A stretch of 64,000 nt of DNA from Lampris incognitus (Eukaryota; Chordata; Actinopteri; Lampriformes; Lampridae), in NCBI RefSeq assembly GCF_029633865.1, contig NC_079212.1:104758473-104822472 (forward strand). The letters run 5' to 3'. The notes under the pieces are model-generated. The model saw only the letters and a list, made by a program, of their open reading frames with translations, was not told the DNA's origin and did no database searches. Position numbers and translations under genes: made by a program. Positions 24,170 through 36,490 of the stretch are shown in pieces; position 1 is the first letter of the stretch; the number at the start of each line of letters is the position of its first letter.

Positions 24170-26505
24170 TCCTCAGGATATTTCAGTAGGTTTCTACTGA
24201 CAAGTCCGTTGCTGGTAACACACAAACACAATATTGCACAACAAGCTGTAATTTGTGTCTGTGGGTTGGAAATAGCAAGTTTAAAATATTGTGAAGCTCT
24301 CACACCCCCATAAGCTTGAATCCCAGAGTGATTGCATTACCTTGGTGTCCAACTGAGGGTTTACTGACCCTGATTTTCAAAGTGAAGCATAGTGCTCCCT
24401 GCTGGTCTAAAGCATAACCAATTTATTCTCCATTCGGAGTAAGAATGGGTAGGAGCAAATACCACTTGGACCAGCTATAAGCATCAACGTCAACCCAATG
24501 ATGTTTGATTAAGCTTTGTTTTTTTCTCTCCCTATTACGAATCAGCATTTAACTGTCTCAGAAGTAAACACTTTAAAGAAATAAAAATGTAAAGTTTCTC
24601 TCCCATAGACAAAACATGAAGAATAATTCACGTAACTCGAAGCAACGAGCAGAGAGTGAAAAAAAAACAAAAAAAACACATGCGTGCGATTCATAATTGC
24701 TCTTTAAATCCCTCACAGTATTTTGGCCTTGCTAACACAAATCTGCCCTGCTCTCTCTCAAATATTGTTGCTCTCGTTCTGGCATTCAGCACGATTTGCT
24801 TTCAACGCACTGCACTCATACACATAAGCACCTGGAAACACACCCACACAAGACCCCATCAGCCTTATTGGTGCTGTAAAGATCGATGAGTATTGTAGGT
24901 CTGTGAAGGACTGGGAAATCCAACACCTTTGTTTCTATAGCCCCATCCGGATGTCCAGACGATTCTGCATCTACTGGGCAGTCTTTACATCTTCACATGT
25001 ACACACATGCCTGTTACATTTCGATGTTGCGATATACTCCTTCCTGGTCAAATGAAACTCTGACTCAATTTGTGTTGACGACCGAACATGCTCTCATGCT
25101 GCTGAGATGCGGTGCAAACCTCATTTACCTGTTTGCCATGTTACGCCACACCATGTTTTGCTGTGCAACCTGCAAAATCAAATAAATGCTGGATGTACAG
25201 AGATCAAATTTAACCAGGATTTAAACTGGGGGACGAAAAGGAGTTCAAAGCACTTATTTGCTCATCATGTCACCCGGTTCAGAGTTGTCCTTCTCCTGAC
25301 ACAGTAATTATGTACTATGTCATCTGTACACGTGACTGAAACACAGCACAAAATTAAAACCATCAGAAATACAAGACCAGAAGAGCAATATTTCAGGGAA
25401 TGTTGAACTGAGTCACTAAGCCTGCAGGGCAGTCAACCTTGAAGTACATACCTTTACCCTGTTGAAAAGTCAGTTTGGTTAGTTTCTGTTCCATCTGGAA
25501 CAAACAATAGTTTGCCCAAGGTCCAAGTTGTGCAGAGGTAAAAGAGAAACAAAACGAGACTCAAGAGTGTTACACACGCATAGAACATTTAATTGCTTTG
25601 TCACACAGAATGCTAAGTTGCTTTTGACAATGCTATGGTGTCTCGGGCTTGGACAGTTACCACCCCATGTGCTGTTCTGAGAGCATCATTGGACAACTGA
25701 CATGAATACAGAATGACTGTCAATGGAGACGAGCAGTTGTGCAAGACATCTGACAAAGTAAAGGTCTGTTTGAGCTGTGAACCTTTTATTTCTTCCTATG
25801 TGTTTCTTGTCACCTGGTAACTCTTAGAACGTCCTTGCATTATCTGTTTTTGCCCCTCTTTATCTCCAGTGGTTAATAAAGTCAGATGTTTCACACAACG
25901 CTGTGTGTAAAGTTGTATGTACATATAAACAATACTTTTTCCTGCATACAGCATTCAAGAAAAAGAGACATATAAATACAAAGAATTAGTTTGTTGGCCT
26001 CTTCTTTGCTTGTGCATGTGTTTGCATGATATATTCCCCTAAACAGGAAGTGCAACAGTCTATGGAGAGGAAGTGAAAGGGGCTCTCAGAACTCACAAGT
26101 CAACAATGTTGGTGATGACAATGATGTATGGCATTCCCTGCTTTCAGATTGGTTGGTTCGTGTGTGTGTGTGTGCATGTATGTGAGAGAAAGAGAGAGAT
26201 TGTAAATATCAGGTCCAGAATTCCCTGACTGCCTATCCTGCACCTTCTGAAAAACTATTCATACATTAGGAAGAGAGGAGAACATAATGTAATGAGGTAA
26301 AATAAAGAAGAGAGGAGCAAGAAGAGGAGGAAGGTGTATATGTGTGAGAGCATCCTCTCAAAGTCCTGCCATATTGTGTGTGGTTGGGAATGAGAAAACA
26401 GAAATGAAAAAAAGGGGAGAGGATGAATGAATGAGAAAAGTCGAGAAGCAAAAAAAAAAAAGAAAAGAAAAAGAAAAAGAAAAAAAAACTTTTCATAACC
26501 GCAAG

Positions 26506-26511
26506 TTTAAT
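26506..26511 (-). promoter_or_regulatory. uqcc1: Candidate poly(A) signal of uqcc1
   Basis: ATTAAA on the minus strand, 443 bases past the stop codon. A T-rich stretch follows on that strand (complement of 26449-26489), which suits the downstream element. No AATAAA is seen on the minus strand between the stop and this site. It predicts a 3' untranslated region of roughly 460 nt. Confidence 0.35.
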
Positions 26512-26805
26512 GTGTAAGGGAAGGTTAGGGGGGGAAGGAATAAATGAGTAGCTGACATGGGTGGAGAGGGTGCAAGAAACTAATGGAGTGAAGGAAGAAA
26601 AACAAAAGACAGGAAATGGAAAAAGAAGAAAAAAGTAAAGGAAGATTCTAGTTTTCCTTAAAATCCCTTGATCAAGAAGGATGAAGGGAAAGGAAGAGAC
26701 TGGAGAGAGGGGGGACAGAAGTGGGATTCTCCATTGAAGAATCTCATATTAGTAGGTGGTGGGGTGCAATGGAAGAACTAGAGGAGACAATATAAACAGG
26801 AAAGC

Positions 26806-26821
26806 GAGAGAGAGAGAGAGA

Positions 26822-26907
<86 letters not shown>
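26806..26907. repeat. (GA)n microsatellite in the uqcc1 3' UTR
   Basis: Nearly pure GA repeats, one GGG interruption at about 26823-26825. In the mRNA this is a ~100-nt (CU)n tract beginning 46 nt after the stop codon. Confidence 0.95.
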
Positions 26908-26913
<6 letters not shown>

Positions 26914-26953
26914 AACTTTGGGAGGGTGAGATAAAGGAGTTGTCCCTCCTCCT

Positions 26954-27088
26954 TCAGAGTCCGGCGTCGTTGTAGGTGGGCGTGGCCACCTTCAGGATGC
27001 TCTGTGCATTCTCCTCCAGTAGAGGGCGCCACTTCACCTCTCCTGTCAGCAGCAGATCTTCCCCATCCAGGGCATCAATGAACTGCAT
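26954..27088 (-). CDS. uqcc1: uqcc1 terminal coding exon
   Basis: 44 codons and TGA (26956-26954): begins MQFIDALDGEDLLLTGEVKW, ends PTYNDAGL. This matches the human C-terminus (GEDLLLTGEV...SPTYNDEGL type). Acceptor tcactccag. The 3' untranslated region begins AGGAGGAGGG and reaches a long CU repeat 46 bases after the stop. Confidence 0.95.
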   Translation of the reverse strand: MQFIDALDGEDLLLTGEVKWRPLLEENAQSILKVATPTYNDAGL

Positions 27089-28581
27089 CTGGAGTGAACG
27101 AGATGGAGAATTTTCACTTTCACATTTTATTCTCTTACCCAGAGCAACTTACAGTGCAAAGGCAGAATTCAAATCAATACCTGTATAAAAAAATAAATAA
27201 ATACGGGGATGCGAGGTTGCAGTCACAGCTCCCTGACAACACCGCTGTGACGGAGCGAGCCCTGGTCTCTCAGAGGGACTCTTTTCATGTTTACAGGACT
27301 ATTGATGAGAGCCGCTTGGAAAAATAAGAGTTAAGAGCAGGGAGATTGAGGTATTTATGTAGTGTTTACTTAAGGATGACCAACTTTTGAAGTAAGTAGA
27401 CGAGGAGAATTTCACAGAGGGGTTGTAAGCCAATGTGGAGAAAGGGTGACGTCAGATGTTTTTCTTTTTTGAGATGACTTTTCAACCTATGCAAAACCAT
27501 GGGGGGGGGTTATAATGTATGCTTTAATCAATAAATGTTGAAAGAACATCAAACCCCTCTGTAACCAGAGTGCTACACATGTTCAGAATATGTTCCGGCA
27601 ACAAACAGGATTACAAAACTAAGATGTTAAAATTAAAAGTAACATTTCTTTATTTCTACACATCTACCGCCCGAGGGAGACGTTTTGTGAGTGAAATGTC
27701 AAAATGCTGCACTTCTTGTCCTTTCACATCTATGCCTCTCAGGGTCAGTCTGCTATGAAGTTGGTGTACTTCAGTCCCCGCACCAGAACTTCCTTTGGTG
27801 AATGTTTGTTACACAAAAGTAAGAGGAGGAGGGAGGGGATTTAGGCTGGTGTGTGTGTGCGTGTGTGTGTGTTTGTATTCCTATCCAGTGAGTTATGCTG
27901 TCTGTCATCTGAAGGCAGTTTAATATGCTACACTTGTGATGGCATGGCGATGCATTCCTGATTGAGTCCTTTATCTGGGGTTTGGTATGTGTGTGTGTGT
28001 TTTTGTGTGTGTTTATGTATATGTGAGTTGGTGTGTGTCTGTGTGAGAAAGTGAGATTAAGAAATCGTCAAGGAGAAATACTGGTGAAATACTATATATA
28101 CTACACACACATATCAAGTGGAGTGCGGCAACCATGTAATATGTTTGTTTTCTGACGTAAGAGTGCAACTGTCATAGCATTCCTGCAGACACACACACTA
28201 ACCCAGAAACACACACACCCACAGCCCCCCCCCCCACACACACACACACAGGCAAAAACACAGCGTAACTAAGTTGGACAGTTCTTCCATGACCTTCGAC
28301 ACACCTGCTGCTCTGAATTCATGCATGCATGTGTGCATATGTTGAGAAAGAGAGAGAGTAGCTGATCAAGTCCTTTTTTTTGACTACATTTCAGCACACA
28401 GGGGAAAGAAGGCCAAAGAGACAGGATATGGTGTAGAAATGTTCAGATGGAGAGGGACAGAGAGAAGGAGCAGTACTGAAGCAGAGAGAGTAAAGTAAAA
28501 TGAAAAAAAGAGGTGCACAGATGAAAATAAGTCTCAGATGAACACACATGGAGAAACAAATAGATAAACAGTGAGCATGTC

Positions 28582-28631
<50 letters not shown>

Positions 28632-29209
28632 GCAGCGCCTAGGCAGGAACACATGGCCCTGGCTGCAGATGGAGGCCTGCAGGTGTTTCTAAAACCAGGA
28701 GTGTTTTCAATCTCATGGAGGGAAAGAAAATATACAGAGAGGAGAGGAGGAAGGGAGGGGGTGGGAAACGGAGCAAGTTCGAGGTAAAGGAAAAGTGCTC
28801 AGTGCTGGTGAGGGAAACTGAAATGGGTAAAGGAGAATATCAGTTTTTCGTACAAGCAGAAATTTTGCTTAATAGCCAGTATTTTATCCAAGCGTTAACC
28901 CAATATCCATCCATCATGGCCCAGCAGGTCAGCTGAAATGTCCCTCTCTGGTAATACCTGCTTGGTACTACGTATTTCTTTCTGGTGTTCTGTTGTTGTT
29001 TTTTTTCAGTTTCACATCTGTGTGAAAAACCACTGAATTTCTTCAGCCACTGATGTGATGTGGAAAAAAAATAATCTTCATACACTGAATATTTTTCCAT
29101 AACATTTCCTTCTAAAGACACACACAAAAAAAAAAATCACAGTTGTCACAGGAGATGAAAGATGTCACCTAAACAACAAATCCAAGCTGGGTTTGGAAAT
29201 ACTTTCAGG
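27089..29209. other. uqcc1 last intron, proximal part
   Basis: Non-coding. It holds GT-rich stretches near 27848-27870 and 27988-28010, (CA)n near 28226-28250 and (GA)n at 28590-28629. No further exon or mobile element seen. Confidence 0.5.
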
Positions 29210-29651
29210 TGTGCCCCCCCCCCCATTTTTTCTCCCCAATTGTACCTGGACAATCACCCCGCTCTCTGAGCTGTCCCGGTCGCTGCTCCACCCCCTCTGC
29301 TGATCCGGGGAAGGCTGCCGACTACCACATTGCCTCCTCCGATACATGTGGAGTCGCCAGCCACTTCTTTTCACCTGACAGTGAGGAGTTTCACCAGGGG
29401 GACGTAGTGCGTGGGAGGGTCACGCTATTCCCCTCAGTTCCCCCTCCCCCCTGAACAGGCGCCCTGACCAACCACAGGAGGTGCTAGTGTAGCGACCAGG
29501 ACACATACCCACATCCGACTTCCCACCTGTAGACAGGGCCAATTGTGTCTGTAGGGATGTCCGACCAAGCCAGGGTTAACACGGGGCTTTGAACCGTCGT
29601 TCCCTGTGTTGGTAGGCAACAGAATAGACTGCTACACCACCCAGATGCTCC
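29210..29651 (-). mobile_element. SINE-A copy 4
   Basis: Near full-length minus copy with its tRNA-like head at the right (about 29575-29651). The flanks 'aaatactttcaggtg' (left) and 'aaatatcttcagttg' (right) look like an eroded target duplication. Confidence 0.8.
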
Positions 29652-29748
29652 GAAAAAAAAAATCACCTGAAAATATCTTCAGTTGAATTTTTTTCCCAAG
29701 CACATGTGTGCTCGTACACACACCTCAAACTTGTACACACTTACGTAC

Positions 29749-29862
29749 CTGTTTGCGTACATATTCGACCATGAGTTCTAGCTGCTGGGGGTCTTCACAC
29801 TGGCGGTTGAACAAGTTTCTCCATAGTGCTGCTGCTAACACGCAGTCATCAGACAGGATTCC
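29749..29862 (-). CDS. uqcc1: uqcc1 exon between two SINE-A copies
   Basis: 38 codons, phase 0 at both ends, beginning [20 protein letters not shown] and ending in VEYVRKQ. Donor GTACGT. The acceptor is gtgaccaaag, with a weak polypyrimidine tract. SINE-A copies lie 98 bases beyond the donor and 126 bases before the acceptor, in the same orientation as the gene. Confidence 0.95.
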
Positions 29863-29988
29863 CTTTGGTCACATACACATGAGGAACAATCAACACTGCA
29901 GAGTTGAAAAAGCATTTTCCTGTATTATTACTGTCTACATACTGCTACCAATGTAAGAAACCAGCCACCAGAAGGCCATTTGTTTTCT

Positions 29989-30422
29989 TTTTTGGATTTC
30001 CTCCCAATTGTACCCGGCCAATTACCCCACTCTTCCGAGCCATCCCGGTCACTGCTCCACCCCCTCTGCCAATCCGGGGAGGGCTGCAGACTACCACATG
30101 CCTCCTCCGATACATGTGGAGTCACCAGCCGCTTCTTTTCACCTGGCGATGAGGAGTTTTGCCAGGGGGACGTAGCATGTGGGAGGATCACACTATTCCC
30201 CCCAGTTCCCCCTTTCCCCCCGAAAAGGCACCCTGACTGACCAGAGGAGGTGCTAGTGCAACGACCAGGACACATATCCACATCCGGCTTCCCACCTGCA
30301 GACATGGCCAATTGTGTCTGTAGGAACACCGGACTAAGCTGGAGGTAACACAGGGATTCGAACCAGCGAGAGCCGTGGTGATAGGCAACGAAATAGATCG
30401 CTACGCTACCTGGACGCCCCTC
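29989..30422 (-). mobile_element. SINE-A copy 5
   Basis: Near full length, with the head at the right. A perfect 15-bp duplication GGCCATTTGTTTTCT flanks it (29974-29988 and 30423-30437), which implies a recent insertion. Confidence 0.9.
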
Positions 30423-31342
30423 GGCCATTTGTTTTCTAAATGTTCCTGCACAGATTTACAGCCTGCCTCCCAATGCGACACGTCTGGCACGACATTTCAT
30501 CATCAGTCAGCTTGAATCGGTCAATGGACAAAAACACAAGAGACAGCTGCCACGATACTAATAAAACCTACTTTTTCTTTGTCATTATTAATAATTTCCT
30601 GTGGGCTTCTATAAAAACTCAAGCTTTGCTCCAAAGTAAGAGAAAACATCTATCTCTGTCAAATGATACCTGGGGCACAGCGCTTACACTTTGTCTGCCT
30701 CGCTGCCACTTTCACTGACAAATCAATATAAAAAAAAAGCCTCTGGCACGTTCAAAAAAAGTGCACACAGCCTTAAACCAAAAGTGAGCACAGTTAAAAA
30801 AACAAAAAAAACAAAAAAAAAAAACTAGAAAATCAAGTTCAATCACAATTTACACTTTTCCTCAATCACTTGACATGCATGGCAATTTTACTATTCAATA
30901 AATGCAAATCACATGACAATTATATATGAAATTGCCTTGCTTTAAAAAGACATCCTAAGACAATTAATATCTAGGGAAAAGCACAAAATCAAAATATACA
31001 GATAACAGAACGGTATTCAATAATTGGCATTAACATCAACATGGAATTATAGCAGACAGGGTGTTCTTCACAGTGACCATGGTTATTTATGATGGTGTGA
31101 TGGGTAAATGTGCAGTACTGTCAGCTGCAATGAGATGTCCATTGTCAGACTAACAAGCATCCTTCAAGGTGTTAAAACATTTACCTACCAATGCCACAAA
31201 AGCACGCATGATGAGATCTGTCAGCAAGTGTTAATAAAACATTGTGGTTTGATAATAATATGACATTAATATTCAATTAATTATTAATTAATTGATATTA
31301 ATATTCAACCCATCACAAACACATTTGAGAATTTGCCTTTAC

Positions 31343-31420
31343 CTCGTCATATCCAAATATAGCTGCATAAAAGATCTCTGTCATTGCCTTCATGCTCTCC
31401 TTTCGATGGCTGGCATCAAT
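31343..31420 (-). CDS. uqcc1: uqcc1 exon
   Basis: 26 codons, phase 0 at both ends: IDASHRKESMKAMTEIFYAA then IFGYDE. The FYAAI-GYDE block matches human; the N-terminal half of the exon is more variable. Acceptor cttgtag, donor GTAAAG. Confidence 0.93.
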
Positions 31421-32454
31421 CTACAAGAGAGAGATGGGCAAGAGTAAAACATTTTTTTTAAAAAAACCAAAGAGTAAAAAGAATAGCAAAGAGAAATGAG
31501 GCACACAACATTCATAAATCTTGTAGATCTTATATCTTTTTTTGAGCAATTGATCTAAAACCCATTTTAATGCAAACACATGGAAGTTTAGGAGCACTTA
31601 GGGAGTGGCAGGTCTGTATCTTTTTTTCCCCACAAAGTTATTACACTTTGAAAGTCCAAAACCATCAAAATGACGGCCTTGGTTGTTCTAGCGTTAACTT
31701 ACAGTGCTACACACTGTGCAAGTACCCTTTTACATGACTTTTTCCTTGTGACTATCCCACATTAATGGTCCAGAAAACTGTTTAGAAAATATTACACAGT
31801 AAAATCAAGTCACTGCATTGTGATGGAAAAAACAAAACAAAAATGGTCCTTATTAATGACATACCAGGGCATTACTGTAAACTTTAAACAATTGACTTAT
31901 TTCAACTGTGTAGCCCAGGTGAAGCAGTGGCAGTAAGAGTGCATCCAGACAAGTGGGCCTTTAACACTGACCACATTTATACAGCGTTCGGTTGGTTTCA
32001 AATGGCAGTGTGCGAGCATGGAGAGAATGACCAATGTTTTTACTGCCCCTAACTACAATTAACATGAAACCTGATACTACTCCAATCACCGGCTCTGCAG
32101 GTATTGGTCTGGTCTGTGTGTATGTTTAAAATATGAGCGCGACTAGAGTTTGAGTTAATTACAAACATTATGAAGAACCTGTAGGCCAGGTTTTCTCATT
32201 TGGGGCACACATACAGAAAAAAAGGTTGTGTCTAATGTTTTCTTTTTTTTTTAATAATTCCTCCACAATCTTTATAGCTGATTGTTTCAGAAAGAAACAC
32301 CTGCACATAAACACACACACAAAAAAAAAAAAAACTATGCCAAGATACATTACACAGTCTGTACACTTTACAGGGTGGACAACACAGGAGGGCAAGAGGG
32401 GACTGAGCACTAAAAACACAGATGTGTGCTTTTAAGTACCAAAAGACCAACACA

Positions 32455-32501
32455 TGCGCGCGCGCACGCACGCACGCACACGCACACACACACACACACA
32501 A
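32455..32501. repeat. Alternating CG/CA tract
   Basis: 'gcgcgcgcacgcacgcac...' passing into (CA)n; alternating purine-pyrimidine throughout. Confidence 0.9.
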
Positions 32502-33139
32502 AATGGCCTTCCATCACTTGCATATAATGTCACACTTAAATGATCAATGCACTATTATTTGTTTGCCTTAACCACAGAGGTCAGGGTGCAGATCAGCTGC
32601 ATAACACCCCTAGAAATGATGGCGACTCAGTGCCTTGCTAGAGAAGGTTGACACTTGCCAACACAGGGGCATAACCAAAGGTTTCTGCAGCTGACAGTCT
32701 ACCTATTTAAGACACCTCCCTGTATTTAATAAATATTTTTTTATGAATAAGGAGACAGAGATAGGCTAGAATTGAAAGAAACGGGCCTGAGACCAGCTGG
32801 TCACTTGTCTGGACTCTTGGACCGGGTAAATATGGAAGACTTAGGGGAAAAACAAGGACATACGGTGTCATACATGTAAAGCACAACTGTTGTGACTGTT
32901 GTGAACAGAGCAATACAGGATCACTGTCTTATGTTTGCAATTAGAAGGTCTAGTATTGACTGCACATTTTCAATTGAGTAGCTACTGTCACATATTATAT
33001 ACATCATATCCTTAAACTTCACACTTCATATTAAACACTACCATTTAATTGTAAAACAAGATGCTTTTATACCACTTCAACACAGCTAAAGCTAGCTCAT
33101 CTGAACCATGTTCAGGGTTAGATGCAGGATTTATATATA

Positions 33140-33270
33140 TATTCATCCATCCATCCATCCATCCATTATCCAAACCACTTATCCTGCTCTCAGGGTCACG
33201 GGGATGCTGGAGCCTGCCCCAGCAGTCATTGGGTGGCAGGCGGGGAGACACCCTGGACAGGCAATCACAG
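33140..33270 (-). mobile_element. SINE-B 3' fragment
   Basis: (ATCC)n tail followed by 'ccaaaccacttatcctgctc' and body up to 'ccctggacaggcaatcacag'; no head. Confidence 0.85.
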
Positions 33271-33500
33271 AAACTGCTGGGGGAGCAGTTTCCCCATCAC
33301 CCGCCTCTCTCCACTGACAGAAAGCCGTGGCCCATCTTGTGGTGCCCCCTCCCAACTATGGTGCATATGGCTTGCTGTGCCCGACACCGTGGTGGAAGGC
33401 GGGCCGACGGAGGGGACTGGGTATGGCGGTGTGCGGCGGCGAGACACCGACTTGCGCTTGGCCCTTCTCACAGATCTTTTAAAAAGTTTATAGCGCCACC
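33271..33500. other. GC-rich block of unknown origin
   Basis: About 230 bases clearly richer in GC than its surroundings, joined directly to the SINE-B fragment and ending at 'ttttaaaaagtttatagcgcc'. It is open in more than one frame but I recognise no protein. It may be part of an unfamiliar retroposon. Confidence 0.4.
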
Positions 33501-33812
33501 CTCAGTTTGAAATGAAAATGACACCTATGCAAGCATGTCTAAGTACCCTTGTGTGTACCTGCATTTCAAAAAAGCTTAACCATCATATAAATACTTTTCC
33601 CAGCGGGTCTGAGCTTGGGGTTGAGCCCTTCTCAGAGTGAGGTTCGTGATAAGTTCAGGGCTTGGCTTTTAGAGGTTAATTTCAGGATCTAGTAGGTTTT
33701 GGATGGGGTATGGTTAAAGCTTGGGTCAAGTTTAGGTGTCAGGTTGAGTTGATGAAGAGGAGAGTTTGAACTCTAGCAGCTTTGGTCTGTGTGTGTGTGG
33801 ACTGCTTATTAT

Positions 33813-33814
<2 letters not shown>

Positions 33815-33846
<32 letters not shown>

Positions 33847-33992
33847 CTGTGAAAACACCTGCAGAACCACCACCCCCAATCTCAACTCCCCTTCCCTCAA
33901 GCTCCACTTCTTGCACGCGCGCGCACGCATGCGCGCACACATACATACACACAAAAACACACACACACACACACATACACACACACACACCT
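33815..33992. repeat. Two (CA)n microsatellites
   Basis: (CA)n at 33818-33845 and a mixed CG/CA/TACA tract at 33915-33992. Confidence 0.9.
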
Positions 33993-35727
33993 AGAGTAGC
34001 CCCACGAACTCCAGTCATTTCTCAAGTCTGACCCCTTTCTGTCACATAGGACTCGAAGAGCAAAACTAAAGACCTCATAGTATGTACTGAACTTAACCTT
34101 GGCTCCCATTCAACCATCCTAATTGGTTAACATCATGAAGAATATACTGGGATGTGATTTTCCAGTGTTTAGTTGTCAGACTATAAGCTATACTGAGGCT
34201 AGTTAAATCAACAGTTCTGAGTGACTTGGATTACATGCAAGGCTACTGCTGGCGTGAACGTATTTTCACATACAGACAGAGACGCAAACTTAATATCTTA
34301 ATTCACCCGCCACTGTTGTTGGAGTACCATAAAATTCACCAAGTACAGTCACTGCTTTAACAGCCATTTTTTCCTCTCAACTGAGCAGTACCTTCATACA
34401 GTACAATTGTTTTGTTACCTGCTGAAGTTGTTGCTACAGTAATCAAGCCAAGAAGCCATGGCCAGTGTATTCTGGTTTGTCTGTAGGGCTGAAAAACTCT
34501 GATGAAGTTAAAAACAGAATTTGCTTGGCTTTACAATAAAATGTGTATGGCCAACATGTCTTAATTAATGGTCCTTGCCGCAAAAATGGGTTGTGGGTAA
34601 GTTTCTAGTGGGTTCCCAATTTGCAATATTGCACAGATTTTAGTGTGCTTCTGTTGAAAATGATGATGGTTTCACACAATGCAGTCTTTCAAGGTAAAAT
34701 ACTTGTATTTGGGCATACTAAACCTTCTCAGTATGTTACTTTGGAGAACCTCAACATGAGATCTATGTGTTAGCTGTATTGGATAAAAGGTCATAAAGTG
34801 TTATGATACAGAATCACATGTAAATTTCATTTGTTGCCAGCTTAGGTCAAAAATCACATTTGCTTAAAATCTACAGTTCCCATGGAAATTAGCTAACTCT
34901 TCTCAAAAGTGGCCAAACATCAGGTGGTGCGTTAACATAAGCATCAATTGCCAAAAATCTCCAGCTAAAGTAAGAACTGCAAAATGTCACATAACCAGAC
35001 AGATGTAACATAAGTATTCCTGGTGACCCTAAAAAAAGTCACATAAAATATACTTAGCAATAAACAAGAATAACATACATCACTTGCAGTGTGATCAAAA
35101 TCCCCCTTTATACATAATTAAGGCATGTTAAAGGCCAAATTTTAATGATCTTGAATAGTTTAAATTTGTGTACATTAGCAGGTCATCCTTAAAAGCCAGA
35201 TGCAAGAGTAGCCAAGATTATAATTTGCGATGTCAACACATGAAACTTCCTGGTGCTGCTCCAATGAAAAAGAAGAGGCCCAACTTTGTGGACGCTGACC
35301 CTGCAGCTGGAGGACTTGCTGGCAATTTGGTTGCGGTCTTCTGTTAAGAACCGCAAGAACAATTATGAAATGAAGGCCGTTTGGGTGAAAAAACAAATAC
35401 TGAGTTGTCTTTACACCACCTCCTATTCAGCTTCAAGTGGAACAGCTTCAGGTTGTGTCTTCTGATGACATCAACATGAGGACTCGTGTTTCTCTGACCT
35501 CTGGCTTTATTGTACACAAATATTGACAGAACGGTCTGTGGGATTAACACTGAAACTCGGTTATAGGGTGGAGGTTTCCATTTGAAAAGTGTAAGAGCCC
35601 GCTATAGTCCTTCATGTGGGCCTTTCACTGATCAGAATTGGGTTTCAGTAATGTTCATGTTATTGCTTAATTGAGTTTGTAATAGCTATTTCTTCATGTT
35701 TGAGTTTGTTTTTTGTGAGATACTTGT
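33993..35727. other. uqcc1 intron, apparently unique DNA
   Basis: About 1.7 kb with neither microsatellites nor repeat families that I recognise, unlike the rest of this intron. A candidate place to look for conserved non-coding sequence. Confidence 0.45.
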
Positions 35728-36134
35728 CCCCCCCCCTTTTTTTCCCCTCCCAAATGCTTGGCCAATTACCCTGCTCTTCCAAGCCATCCCTCTGCCAATC
35801 TGGGGAGCGCTGCAGACTACCACATGCCTCCTCCGATACATGTGGAGTCGGTAGCCACTTCTTTTCACCTGACAGTAAGGCGTTTCGCCAGGGGGGGACG
35901 TACCATGTGGGAGGATCACGCTACTCCCCCAGTCCCCCCCCCCCGAACAGGCTCCCCGACTGACCAGAGGAGGTGCTTGTTCAGCGACCAGGACACATAC
36001 CCACATCCTACTTCCCACCCGAAGACATGGTGAATGTGTCTGTAGGGACGCCCAACCAAGCCGGAGGTAATACAGGGATTCATACCGGCGATCCCCAGAG
36101 GCAATGGAAGAGAACACACTACCCGGACACCCCC
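35728..36134 (-). mobile_element. SINE-A copy 6
   Basis: Minus copy with its head at the right end ('gagaacacactacccggaca...'). It is more diverged than copy 5 and abuts a SINE-B copy at 36135. Confidence 0.8.
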
Positions 36135-36490
36135 GATTTTGAGATACTTTATTGATCCCCGTAGGGACATTACACTCTGCATTTAACCCATCTTAGCTGT
36201 GTAGCCTGGAGCAGTGGGCAGCCGCTGTGCAGCACCCGGGGACCAACTCCAGTTCGTCTTGCCATGCCTCGGTCAGGGACACAGACAGGAGTACTAACCC
36301 TAACATGTATGTCTTTTTTGATGGTGGGGGAAACCGGAGCACCTGAAGAAAACCCACCACAGACACAGGGAGAACATGCAAACTCCACACAGAGGACGAC
36401 CTGGGATGACCCCCAAGGTTGGACAACCCTGAGGTTCGAATGGAGGACTTTTTTGCTGTGAGCATTAACCACTGAGTCACCGTGCCGCCA
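36135..36490 (-). mobile_element. SINE-B copy with alternative 3' tail
   Basis: The head and central block ('acatgcaaactccacacaga') match SINE-B. The 3' part instead reads 'gagcagtgggcagccgctgt' and ends in 'gagatactttattgatcccc', a tail I know from other fish retroposons. A second copy of this form lies at 55458-55820. Confidence 0.75.

Larger units (their letters stand above)
20961..26505. other. Intergenic DNA downstream of uqcc1
   Basis: No exon recognised. It contains an imperfect inverted repeat at 22183-22310, (TA)n at 23190-23211, degenerate CCCTAA-like repeats at 23925-24000 and (CA)n at 24119-24168. Small open frames here lack splice context or protein likeness. Confidence 0.5.
30438..33139. 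other. uqcc1 introns, no repeat family named
   Basis: Apart from the exon at 31343-31420 I see no coding sequence. Poly(A)-rich patches lie at 30795-30830, and a CG/CA alternating tract at 32455-32501. Confidence 0.5.

Noticed and set aside
29928..30428. 166-codon minus-strand frame
   Set aside because: Coincides with SINE-A copy 5 and reads through its pol III-type head; SINEs do not encode protein.
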